A stretch of DNA of 45,992 nt from Heterostelium multicystogenum (GCA_003667245.1 RCNN01000150.1:1-45992), one strand, 5' to 3'; shown: positions 10,727-21,219, counted from the first letter of the stretch. The notes: generated from the letters alone by a model not told the origin. Numbers and translations are program-made.

Positions 10727-11526
10727 TCAGCAACCGTAGCAACATTCTTTATTTTGAACGGGTACTTGTGCTGGATCTAAACCAATCTGTTTCATCTTGA
10801 CTGCAATTTCGAAGAGATAGTCGTAGCACTCTGTCATTGTCTTGGCTTTGACCCAATCTGAGCCCCAAACATATACACCGTGACGACGAACCAAAACAGC
10901 AGAGGCATCGGGGTACGCTTGCATAGCACGCTCCATTCGCTCCTTGAGATCACGCTCGTGTGGAGTATTCTCGATAATTGTACAACAAGACGATCGTGGT
11001 ACTCGAGATGCTTGGCAGCTGGACCGAATCCCTTCACGATTCCTTTGATCATCTCTTGGTGAGTGATAACAAACTCCTTTTCGTAGAGCAGTGTTACCAT
11101 AACTGCATGCTGTGAGTGAGTATGAATGACAGAGCCAGCAGCTCTCAATCTGTAAGCGTTGAAAAACAACGGAGTGCACTGACTTGGTCTTAACATCTTG
11201 CTAGGGGGTGGGGCAGAGATCTCATTCTCATTCTCATCCATTACAAATATATCTTCTCCTTGAATACGTTCTTTTTGTACTCCTGAAGCCGCAATATATA
11301 TTTCAGAACTAGTTGAGCAAACGAAACAAGTGTTGCAATGTTGCATTTGAATTAGTATCTAAGGATTGCAAGGGTAACTGCGCAGTTGGATGACGATCGT
11401 CAGGTAAACCTACTTGTGCTTGATACTGATACCACCTCCAGTACCAGTGACCCAACCAAGATCATAAAACAATTTACATAGCTCTGGTATCAATGTTCTT
11501 GGATGATTTTGATTTGAAAGTTCCAT
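10727..11526 (-). CDS. mtnB: Methylthioribulose-1-phosphate dehydratase (methionine salvage)
   Basis: MtnB/APIP dehydrates methylthioribulose-1-phosphate in the cytosolic methionine salvage pathway and binds zinc. Exon 1 (11526-11414) begins [17 protein letters not shown] and has [15 protein letters not shown]. The intron is 11309-11413. Exon 2 has [47 protein letters not shown] (zinc-binding His-x-His), [11 protein letters not shown], then after a one-base frame change near 10980 [15 protein letters not shown] and [13 protein letters not shown] (third zinc His), ending [15 protein letters not shown] at 10727. Apart from that shift it is full length for the family. In-frame Met codons exist upstream of 11526, but homology starts just after it. 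Confidence 0.92.
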
Positions 11527-11709
11527 ATTAAAGTTTAATCTATTGATATGCAAATATAAATTATATTTTAATATATTATATATATATTTTTTTATATCGT
11601 GTGAATATGCAATCATATGATTTTGAAGTTTTTATTTTTAATATGTTCAACAACTTGCATGTGGGGTATTATCAATTTAAATGAGAACTTTTAAGCCAAC
11701 TAATCAGTA

Positions 11710-12618
11710 TTACGATTTCTTTGAAACTGATATTGAATACATAAGTGGAAGTTGAGGAATGTTATCGGGTGTAGTGAATCGTCGGTTACCTATATCTTTG
11801 ACTTCATTGAAGATTTTCCATCCATTACTGTAAGGATACTCCTTGAGTGATTCTATGGTTAAACCTGCCTTGATAAACGATGTTATAATGTCTCCTATTC
11901 CATGGAAATACTCATAGGATTTATGGGGATTTATAAACTTCTCCAATGTCGTTGGTGAATTCGTTGTCTTATCTGCTGGTGGTAACAGTGCACCTCCAGA
12001 GTCTGCAACATAGTCACCTACACCCTCTTCATTTACAATTGGTCCTTTTTCAAAGTATGAGAATGTAGGCTTCATCTCTTCGTTGTAATAAAGAGCAAAC
12101 GGGTGATAATCTACAATAACCATTCGGCCTATTACAGGCTTTAGTAACGATGCTATTCCTGACGCCCATAGATCAAGATCCGATAACCAAATAATAGTGC
12201 CATATGAAGTAAAAATACGATCGAATTTGAGATCCTTTCTTGTTTTGGAAGTTTCTGACATCCAATCGAGTATATCTGATTGCTCAAAAGTTGCATTAAT
12301 ACCACTGTCTTTAGAAAGTTGTCTTGCAAATCTGATTGCTTCTTCTGATATATCAACACCGGTGACGTTGGCCCCCAATCTCGCCAAACACAGTGAATCC
12401 TGGCCCGAGTTACACTGAAGATGCAACAAATCCAAACCTTTTAGCGATCCAAGCAGCTCTTTCTCTTCGTCAAACAGAGTATCCCAGCCTTCTCTCAACA
12501 GCTTTGCCTGATCACCTTTATGTCTATTATGGGCAATCGTAGCAGCATTCCAAGATAGCTTATTTAAATGATGGTAATGAAATTGTTTATTACTATTACT
12601 GTTATGATCGTCGCTCAT
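11710..12618 (-). CDS. Class I SAM-dependent methyltransferase
   Basis: Single exon, 302 residues from the AAAATG start at 12618; an in-frame Met 11 codons upstream is less likely. After an Asn/His-rich front it reads LNKLSWNAATIAHNRHKGD, then GLDLLHLQCNSGQDSLCLAR (motif I, SAM binding), LGANVTGVDISEEAIRFA (acidic Asp after strand 2), FDRIFTSYGTIIWLSDLDLW (post-motif region) and GRMVIVDYHPFALYY. This set of motifs is widespread in bacterial methyltransferases of unknown substrate. The C-terminal third (EYPYSNGWKIF) is also part of that family. Substrate unknown. The frame is intact, unlike its immediate neighbours. Confidence 0.85.
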   Translation of the reverse strand: MSDDHNSNSNKQFHYHHLNKLSWNAATIAHNRHKGDQAKLLREGWDTLFDEEKELLGSLKGLDLLHLQCNSGQDSLCLARLGANVTGVDISEEAIRFARQLSKDSGINATFEQSDILDWMSETSKTRKDLKFDRIFTSYGTIIWLSDLDLWASGIASLLKPVIGRMVIVDYHPFALYYNEEMKPTFSYFEKGPIVNEEGVGDYVADSGGALLPPADKTTNSPTTLEKFINPHKSYEYFHGIGDIITSFIKAGLTIESLKEYPYSNGWKIFNEVKDIGNRRFTTPDNIPQLPLMYSISVSKKS

Positions 12619-13068
12619 TTTAGTCCAATAAATAAATATAATGCAATTCAATTTAGAGGTCCAAGATTAAATAAGTTTTTGGAAACCCATGAAATTATTA
12701 GTTTTCCAAAAATTAATGGATTAATGACTTTGACTTTGTTTTTTTTCCGTGGTTTTTTAACAAAATTTGATTATGATGAATAGAACCTTATATTTGAGTT
12801 GGACTTCTGCTTACCCAATGGAATGAATGATAAATATAAAGACCTTTCACGTGTGAACTGTAAATCAATCTTTTTATTTTATTTATTTTTTTTAATATTG
12901 GTTCTTAAAGTTATTGTTATTTTTGTTAGTTAGATTAGATTAGTATAGGATATCGATATTGGAAATTAAAGAATTTTAAAGGTGTTGTTGTGGTTATTTG
13001 TTCATTGATGTTGTTGTTTTTGACAGGTTTGATTGGGACAACCTGAGTTTCTTCAATGAATTTTGAGC
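12619..13068. other. Intergenic between methyltransferase start and secreted-protein stop
   Basis: About 450 AT-rich bases containing the methyltransferase promoter and the 3' end of the next minus-strand gene. A plus-strand open frame at 12568-12783 overlaps the methyltransferase start and has no coding character. Nothing else seen. Confidence 0.5.
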
Positions 13069-13317
13069 TTAGAGACTGTCACACAAATCTCTGCAGTTTC
13101 TCAAGTAAGATTTTGGGTATTCTTCGATTTGTCCAAGGAAATTCAAACCTGAAATACAGTAATCACGGGCCTGAGTACCTGGTGATAGACTATAGCAAAA
13201 GTTGGACATATCCCTTTGCAATCCGGAACTGCAGGTGTCGTAGCAGGTTGGGATGATTACATCGGCCATGGCAAGACCCATACAGAAAATGATAACAATT
13301 ACAAAAATAATTTTCAT
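13069..13317 (-). CDS. Small secreted six-cysteine protein
   Basis: 82 residues, single exon. The first 18 residues (MKIIFVIVIIFCMGLAMA) form a clear signal peptide, giving a mature chain of about 64 residues. It has six cysteines in the order CxxxC, C, C, CxxxC: CYDTC near the front, single ones in NFCYS and DYCIS, and CRDLC at the end. The paired CxxxC spacing at both ends suggests a disulphide-linked helical hairpin. Position -1 of the signal fits cleavage before DVIIPTC. I do not recognise the family; secreted small Cys-rich proteins are common in dictyostelids. Role unknown. Confidence 0.75.
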   Translation of the reverse strand: MKIIFVIVIIFCMGLAMADVIIPTCYDTCSSGLQRDMSNFCYSLSPGTQARDYCISGLNFLGQIEEYPKSYLRNCRDLCDSL

Positions 13318-15730
13318 TTCAAATTTCTTTGGTATTTACAACAAGAAGAAGAAGCTGATGAATGAAGGTGAAGAGGAGTTGTTGTATTTAATAAAGATTG
13401 AATAAAAAGGTAACTTGATGTTAACCTAGATCTTTGTTGTTTAGAAACAAGAGAAAATCCTAAAAAGAAATTGCAAGTGGAAATAAGAAAAATGTAACTG
13501 GAATGTTGAGTTAATTCACCATTGAGTATTTATTTATGATTATTCATATTCATTGTACTAAGTACCAAACCCTTTTTTAGCATACAAATTAATTTTCATA
13601 TGAAATGAATCATTCATCGGGTTTGCCTCAATAATGGTATCAATCCATCCATCAATCAATCAATCAACAACATTCAATTCAATGGATAGAATTCTGATGA
13701 TTCTAACTCATTGATAAGGTGATTTGATCATCAATATTTTATTTCCAATTATAATTAATATAGTATTGATACCTCCCAATATTTGATCAATAAACTTTAT
13801 TATGATTTGTTGTTGTTATTGTTGTGGTTGTTGTTGATACTGTTGTTTTTTACTTTATTGCATGTAGTGAAAGATACATTCAATCATTGATTATCATCAT
13901 AGGAGTAGGGTGTTGTGAGAACAGGTGGGTTAAAATATTACTTTAAGTATAAATTACAGAATGAAACAAAATGAAATCAGTTAGGTTTTACTCAATATGA
14001 CGGACTGATCAATTCAATCAGATGTAATACACATCAGTTATCAAGTGCGCAAATAACAATTGATTGATATTTTATGTAGCCATGGTGTAAGGATTAATAT
14101 ATATTAATAGTACTACTTGTAATAAAATATAAAATATTGGCACTCAAGATCAAAACTAACACAATGAAAAAAACATGGATAAATAACTAACAACAACCAT
14201 AACAATCATTACATTTCATAGTGTGAATATTAATTAATAATCTGAATGAGCTTTTGCTAAACCAACCACTTTGATGAAACCTGAATATATATCATTCATA
14301 CCATATTAACTATAGGATAATGATCAATTTGAAATCAAAATAAGCATTAAGTATATAAAGGCCAGTACCTCTTCTCTAATTTGATTAAATATACATTTAA
14401 TAATTATACATTAGAATTGGTTGGTCTGCTGATTTAGTTTAAACATATTTTAATGATATAAATTGTAACATAAATATTATTATCACTGAATTATTTCAAC
14501 ATTAAAACAAACCAATTTCATACTTAGATATTTATATCTATATATGTAATGAATAATTTCATTAATAATTACTATTAATATGATTAATACTATTATTATA
14601 ATATTATAATTAGTGACTATTATTATTTATTAAGTTTAATTTAAAGAATATTTTAATTGTAATGCAAATAACTATCGTTGTAATTCAAGATAAGTAACCT
14701 TTTAATAAATGATACTCCTACTTACATCATTCTCTAATTGAAAAGAAAATGTTTTTTGGCTTGATTTGGCACTACTTACTTCTTTTTTTGCAGAAGGTAC
14801 ATTTTTGATTGTATGGTTGGTGTTATTCTTTTGCTAAAAAAACAACATGATTTGGTTCAACAATTCCACCATTGAGTTTCTCAATTTTGTGCAATCCAAT
14901 TAACATGCACCGAATGTTTGCAAACAAAAAATCACCTACAAGGTGCAAAAGGTTCCTGATCACCAGTTCATTACTCCTAGATACCAATAACATCATAAAC
15001 TATTTTTATACCACTACTCTACTTATTATCTCTATAGCTATATAACTTTACAATCAAATATAGTATTCCTACTCATTATTGAAAAGTCATAGTTTAGTTT
15101 AGTTTAATTTGTTAGTTACTGTTATAAATGATATACTATCAATAACAATAACAATTACAAACACTGATTCAAGAATTATTTATCAATTACAATCTTATTT
15201 AGTAGTCTTAACTCAACTCTATTTTGTTTAACAAACTCACTCTACACCTATCGTCTTATCGCTCCATACCTTACTTTCTCTTGAAAGACCTATCCATTTC
15301 TACCTTTTCAATTACAAAGAGGGAAGTTCACTTTTGAATATTCAACGACTCTTTGTTGCCTTAACCTTCATGCCATATCAAAGACAAGGTATCAATCCAT
15401 TTACCTACCTCAACAAGAAAGCAGGGTGACTTTGTAGTTCTACATCGACGACCTACTATCACTGAACTGATATATCACTTTCCAATAACCTAACATAACT
15501 AAAACACCTTAACAAACAAACAAACAAACAAACTTCACCTATATTATAATAACAATTCACTCATTAAAATCAATCAATCAAAGCAATCAAATCAAATCAA
15601 TCAATTAAACATTACCACTCATTTCCTTTGCTACCTTTTATTTTGATTACTTGATTACTTGCTTGCTAGCTAGCTTGTTGTGTTGTACATACTATCTATC
15701 TGAGAATAAAAGTACACAAACTTAATTAAA
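13318..15730. other. 2.4-kb gene desert with a possible decayed coding stretch
   Basis: Mostly AT-rich spacer with simple repeats (AATC runs near 13645, ATTGTTG near 13805, CAAA at 15511-15533). From about 15455 down to 14765 the minus strand shows protein-like readings: RTTKSPCFLVEVGKWIDTLS then LIWHEG and a stop; further pieces with stops; and near 14950-14810 RNLLHLVGDFLFANIRCML then HKIEKLNGGIVEPNHVVFL, ending near a GTAAGT at about 14801. This may be an unannotated gene or an old element. The 5' flank of the four-TM gene occupies the last 250 bases. Confidence 0.35.
15511..15533. repeat. CAAA microsatellite
   Basis: Five to six CAAA units about 200 bases before the start of the four-TM gene. 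Such tracts are common in dictyostelid 5' flanks. Confidence 0.85.
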
Positions 15731-16579
15731 ATGAATAGATACTTCAATTTATTACCGCTGTTTATATTCCTTCTGATACTTTGCCTTTATATTGCAAGCT
15801 ATCAAGGTATGTACGATATGAATATTATATGAATTGATAAGTGATATTAACGCCATTGTTATCATTATAATTTTAGTCTATTGGTTTAAGATTGTATGGG
15901 GCGCAGGAAACAAGACCTATTTTTACTACAATGATTTCAAGAACATAAATGGCACTTCGTCCAGTGTGGAGAAGTTTGAGCACATGGAATCAACCATTAG
16001 TCTGCTGCAGCTATGCATTGCTCTGATGACACTATCTTTGGTCTGTGTTGTGGTCATCTTGCTGCTCCACAGCATCCTGCTTCTTGGTTTCAAAAAGTCA
16101 TCTTCCCTGGTTCCACGTACATCAAGACTGTTCTCAATTGTATCGTTCATTGCTATCTCAGTGTCCATTGTCTACTTCACAAGAATCATGCATACCATTC
16201 AATCGGTAACTATCCATCAACTTGAATATCTCCCATTTTGTCGGCAGCCTGGTGATTGCTTACAATTCTTATTATTTTCACCTCAAACAGGATTGTAAGG
16301 ATAAACCCGACGAGATTCCACTCAATTGTAATTTACTTCCCGACGATAAAGGATTCATCAGAAAGAATGACAATAGTACCAGTGATGCATTTACTGAGCC
16401 CACTATGGAAAACTGTCAGTTGGCAACCTTACACAGGATGGGTTGTAATCACTACTTGTGGATTCCTCAATCTTATCGGTATTATTGTGGTTTGGGTCAT
16501 CACCCTCCGAAAGAACAAGAGAAGAAAGTACAGACACATCGATGATGAACAAATGTTGATTTGGCACACTCCAATCTAA
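15731..16579 (+). CDS. Four-TM protein with a cysteine-bearing extracellular loop
   Basis: Exon 1 (15731-15806) encodes MNRYFNLLPLFIFLLILCL, a first helix. The first intron is 15807-15876. Exon 2 (15877-16205) gives a short loop with N-glycosylation sites (NKT, NGT), helix 2 (TLSLVCVVVILLLHSILLLG) and helix 3 (RLFSIVSFIAISVSIVYF). A second intron, 16206-16290 (GTAACT..AAACAG), joins phase 0 to DCKDKPDEIPLNCNLLPDD, a polar Cys-bearing loop. A one-base frame change near 16420 then leads to helix 4 (CGFLNLIGIIVVWVITL) and a basic tail RKNKRRKYRHIDD ending at 16579. The topology recalls claudin/PMP22-type tetraspans, but I see no diagnostic motif. Confidence 0.75.
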
Positions 16580-17360
16580 AGTACCCAACTCCATCCATCT
16601 TAACTTTCTCAAAAAATCAACAACAAACCTCATCTTTACAATCCAATTACAAAAATATCTTCTTCCTAATAAACATAAGATAATTCCCATCTGATTATTC
16701 TTTTTATTATTTTCCACCCCAAAAACAAAACAAACAAACCAAACCAAATCAAACCATGATGTATGGTATTTTTAAATTAATTAATCCCAACAACCATCAG
16801 ATTTACCACAAAAATGGATAGGAGCCATCTTAAAGAACATAAAAATTAAATAAAAAAAATAAAAAAAAGTTCTTAAAACTAATTAGTTTTGATGGTTAGA
16901 ATTACCGAACACAAACTCCATTCTTAAGGTGGGAATTAATATCGATATCAATGATCAAACACAAACAAATGCAATCCTTAAGATTGTTCCGCAAATAGTA
17001 GTTGTTATTGGGGTTGTGGGTCATTGGAATAGAAGCGTCACATTTTTGTTGTTTTTTTAAATGTTTCATTGGGTCTATCAAAAAATTAAGATCACTGCAG
17101 CTTTGCAGGATTTAAATAAAAAAAGTCATTTTTTTTAGATTTTTATTTTTTAAACCATTTTAACGAGTGGTGGCAAAAGGTGAGATGATGATGGAGACAA
17201 GCGTGATGCACACTCAAACTAATCTAATCAAAACAAAACATATCATTACTTTTATTTTTTAAATCTTTACAAACAAACAATAGTTATTTATATATTTAAT
17301 TATATTTAGAATACTTTATTATTTCTTATATAAATATAAATAGAATAGAAATAGATTAGG
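16580..17360. other. Intergenic with a candidate DUSE-driven small RNA on the minus strand
   Basis: About 780 bases between two plus-strand genes. On the minus strand ACCCACAA (17021-17014) matches the consensus of the dictyostelid upstream element of small non-coding RNA genes. Further along that strand are an 8-bp inverted repeat TCTTAAGG/CCTTAAGA (about 16979 and 16928) and a T run near 16868-16848 that could end transcription. No TATA box is obvious. The decarboxylase promoter lies at the right end. Confidence 0.3.
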
Positions 17361-18736
17361 ATGGAACCTATCAATTATAATATAAAACCATGCATATTTA
17401 CGTCAGAACAAATTAAAAAGTCAATTGAAACAGCAAATAATGTGACACCATTCCACTTGTATCATGGAGACAGAATATTGGAAAATGGCAAGAGCATGAT
17501 TGCTGCCTTCAAACAATATTTCCCCAACTATTCCAATTATTTTGCTGTCAAAGCCACACCAAACCCACATATACTTTCACTTTTGAAAACCATCGGTATG
17601 GGAGTCGACTGTAGTTCGCTTGCAGAGCTGTTGCTAGCCGAAAAAGGTAAAGATCCAATCGTAAACATCCACCCATCCTCAATTGAAACAAATCTTTAGT
17701 GAATGAAACTAAACTTCAATTTTTCAATATAGTTGGATTTAAGGGAAATGAAATTATGTTTACAAGCAATAATACACCAAAGTCTGAATATATCAAAGCA
17801 AATGAGTTGGGTGCAATCATCAATTTGGATGACATTACACAAATCAGCTATTTGAAGGAGGCATTGGGAGGTGCCTTGCCATCGATGATTTCACTTCGTT
17901 ACAATCCAGGTCCACTGAAATCTGGAAATGCCATCATTGGTAAACCACAGGAAGCCAAGTTTGGTTTGACTGCAGAGCAGCTATTTGAAGCCTATGCTTT
18001 GCTCAAGAGCATGGGTGTCACCAAATTCGGACTACACTGCATGGTTGCCTCAAATGAACTCCAGTTGGAGTACTTTGAGGAGACCGCTTCACTCTTGTTC
18101 CAAACCATGGTTTCCATCTCAAAGAAGCTCGACATCAACTTTGAAATGATCAACCTCGGTGGTGGTATTGGTATTCCATATCGTGTTGATCAGATCGCTG
18201 TCGATTTCCCCAAACTTACAGCAATGATCAACAATCAATTCCAAAAAATAGTTGTCCCAGCTCAGTTGGCCGTGCAGCCAAACATTGTTACTGAGTGTGG
18301 ACGTGTTGTCATGGGTCCCTATGGCGTATTGGTCACCAAAGCAATCCACTCGAAATCAACTTATCGTGAGTACATTGGTGTCGATGCATGCATGGCCAAC
18401 TTGATGAGACCAGGTATGTATGGTGCCTACCACCACATTTCGGTGCTAGACGCAGAAGCTCGTGCCGACCAGACAACAAAGAAATACGATATAGTTGGCT
18501 CTCTCTGCGAGAACAATGACAAGTTTGCAGTAGACCGTGAGCTGCCTGTGATCAACAGAGACGACATTATTTTGATACACGACACCGGTGCACACGGACA
18601 CTCAATGGGATTCAACTACAATGGTAAACTACGTTCAGCAGAATATATACTTTTAGGAGATCAGATCAAATGCATTCGTCGTGCCGAGACCTACGATGAT
18701 TTATTTGGTACATTGGACTTTAGTCTAAAGCTTTAA
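17361..18736 (+). CDS. PLP-dependent diaminopimelate/ornithine-type decarboxylase
   Basis: Fold-type III PLP decarboxylase, 429 residues, from join(17361-17646, 17733-18736). The intron 17647-17732 splits a Val codon, restoring LLAEK-VGFKGNEIMFTSNN. Lys64 in FAVKATPNP is the expected PLP Schiff-base lysine. NLGGGIGIPYR is the glycine loop holding the PLP phosphate, TECGRVVMGPYG the E-x-GR segment, and SLCENNDKFAVDRELP the C-E-x-x-D active-site motif contributed across the dimer. HDTGAHGHSMGFNYNGKLR closes the barrel. The wording of these motifs is closest to bacterial proteins annotated diaminopimelate decarboxylase (last step of lysine synthesis), not eukaryotic ornithine decarboxylase. True substrate is unproven. 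The frame is intact and the stop is 12 bases from the convergent WD40 gene. Confidence 0.85.
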
Positions 18737-18748
18737 GAAAAATATAAT

Positions 18749-20261
18749 TTAGCTATTACTTGTAATATTATCGTCAACTTGATGTGCTGGTGGCTCTTGC
18801 TTTAGTTGTACTTGTTCTTCATTTACCTCGTTATTCACTAACCTATTGTCAGCGACACCATTGTCTGTTATACTTTGTACTCTTGCTACAAAGCAGTGTG
18901 TATTGCTGTAAATTGAGATTGATGGAGTCATTGGGTTTGAGATGGTATTGCCCTCTGTAGTTTGTTGTTGGCTATCCACAGATTCAAATTCTCTTTCGCC
19001 AAACGATGTTGCTATAATAGAGAGATATGGGTGGAACGTTGCAGAATTGATACATTGCTGTGACAGCAGTTGATCGTTTTGAGGCACAGATGTCTTTGTC
19101 TGCAAATCGTATGTTAAAAGATGTCCGTCCTGTGTGCCAGTGATGAGATATCTTCCACTATGATCAATGTCGAATTGATACCTTTGATTGGAATCCATGT
19201 TTCGAGTCAGTTGATGGGTTTCTACAGCTACAGTTTGCCGTAGATCCCACCCAATGATGTACTCTGATTTTCTGTATCCTGCATAAAGATGTGTTCCATC
19301 AGTCGAAAATTGCAGCTGTGTGATTCCACGTACAGGTGCGCCGCGTGGATACGGCAAGATATCAATGAGATTATCGTCGTTACAATCGAAAAGACCAATA
19401 TTGCCATTGTATGTCGCAACTGCATAGAATCCACACTGATTCGATCGATCAAACTGTATACAGCTGATGATACCGGGCAGTCCTGGAAAGTAATCTTGTT
19501 TCGATTGGTTTCTTCCACGCTTTATAAATGTTGGAACTCATCATATTCCGATCCAGGTCTTTCAATATCGAATATCTTTATACTTTTTTTGAATCCACCA
19601 TATATCCTACATTTATATTGATATAAATATATATGAATGTATGTTAGTCATTCTGTAAGTCTTAAATCGAACTGATTAGTTAGAGAGGTAGATACCTTTT
19701 GCCGTCATTGCCAAACTGTACACAAAATCGCTGATTCAATGTCGTCAACATCATTCCATGGGATGTACGAGCACATCAGAGCACCACTGAATGCATTCCA
19801 CATGTGAATGGCAGAGTCACGGCATGACGATAAGAATAGACATGACTGCGGATTACTAGAGTTCATAAATGGATACCAGCAGTAATCATAAATTGTATCA
19901 TATTCTTTTACATCAAACACAGGACTCAATGAGAATCGTACTTTACTGGTATCAAATTGATTTTGTTCCGATCTGTAGATCATAGGTAGGATCATTGAAA
20001 GTTAGGTCGATTGAATTCATTTCGACAACTACATAATTACTAAAGTAATATATACCCACTGTCAACCTACCTTAATTCAAATAGTTGTAATTGTCTATCT
20101 TCAGTGGAAGCTAGGAGGCATGTTCCATCTGGTGACCACTTGAGGCCCTTGACAAAGTTATTGACTTTATTTTCTCTATATACGGTATCATGTATTATTT
20201 CATTGTTCATATTAATATTTAGATTGGACTGAAATCGAACATGCTTATGCAGACCACACAC
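18749..20261 (-). CDS. WRAP53/TCAB1-like WD40 protein
   Basis: WRAP53 binds small Cajal-body and telomerase RNAs in animals. Minus-strand pieces match its WD repeats in order: FVKGLKWSPDGTCLLAST (about 20160), EYDTIYDYCWYPFMNSSNP then SAIHMWNAFSGALMCSYI (about 19900-19765), GGFKKSIKIFDIERPG (about 19600-19545), GLPGIISCIQFDRS (about 19485-19440), RGITQLQFSTDGTHLYAG then IIGWDLRQ (19335-19230), NQRYQFDIDHSGRYLITGTQ, and NSATFHPYLSIIATSFGERE near the end, followed by a Gln/Glu-rich tail. Introns lie near 19995-20065 and 19640-19730. One frameshift is needed near 19520 (TTT run). The start is uncertain; the Met at 20261 gives an N-terminus shorter than in animals. Confidence 0.85.
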
Positions 20262-20432
20262 ATATTATTTAGATTTAGAGAATTTCCAAAATAGTGGGTG
20301 TGTTACTGCTCAAATTCAATTTGATCATCATTAAATCTCATAATAAAGATTTATATACAATATATTATTTAATAAATACTATATTATATTATGTTTTATT
20401 TGCTTTTTGATTTCATTTATAGATGTAGTTGT

Positions 20433-21219
20433 TTATAACTCATCCTTAACTGGCTTTTCTTCGTTCTTCTCGACTTTGACTTCTTCTACTTTGGTGGCGG
20501 TGGCTTCTTCAGTACCGGCCATGTGATCTGGCAATGGTGTGTCTGGGAATTGGCATGATTGGTACTTGGCAATCAATTCGTCGGCGTCAAAGTAGTCCTT
20601 CAAAACCTTAATCTTGAAATCCTTGTCGTATTGGATGGTGACGATACCTCTTGAGTAGAGACGACAGTTGTTCTTTGTCATGAAGAGGGTGGTACGCTCG
20701 AAGGCAGCATTGTGTCCAACAATGTAAGCTGGTCCATTGATAAATGTTTGCATTTGGCTAAAGTTTTCAATGATGAACTTCTCGCAACGTGAGAAGATTC
20801 TCTTGTGACCACCACCGATGATGTGCTTACCAGCTGGGTATTCAATGACACCGTCAGCTGAAAGAGTGTCAACCATACGTCTACAGTTGATTGGGAATCC
20901 ACTCCAGTTATTCTCCCATGTTTCCAATTCCTTTCTAACTCTTTCTTCAACTGTCATATTTGAAGCTCTAAAGAATAAAGTTTCAAATTAGTATTTAGCT
21001 CAAGCAAATGGAATCAATCGAATTCAATCTCCCATTCAATATATTCACTAGGACTCAGTGAGTAGAATTGAATTGAATTGAATTGAATGGAATTGAAAAG
21101 TTGGATTGGGTTGAGTTGGGAAGTGAACTAACAATAATAACTTACTTGACAGTTTCAGCACCAAATGAAACTTGGAATAACAATCCCAAAACCAAGGTTA
21201 CAAATATTAATTTCATCAT
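20433..21219 (-). CDS. Secreted SnoaL/NTF2-like protein with KDEL ER-retrieval tail
   Basis: Two exons: 21219-21146 and 20967-20433, intron 20968-21145 (GTAAGT..TTTAG) splitting a Lys codon; 202 residues, frame intact. Residues 1-20 (MMKLIFVTLVLGLLFQVSFG) are a signal peptide. The middle (about 30-160) is a SnoaL/NTF2-like cone: ETWENNWSGFPINC, MVDTLSADGVIEYPAGKHI, a HNAAF turn, and TIQYDKDFKIKVLKDYFDAD. The tail is rich in Glu, Lys and Val and the last four residues are KDEL, the canonical ER-lumen retrieval signal. The protein is therefore predicted to reside in the ER lumen. Substrate or ligand unknown; such folds include enzymes and pure binders. The start is fixed by the signal peptide; the ATG at 21216 would serve equally. 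Confidence 0.88.
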
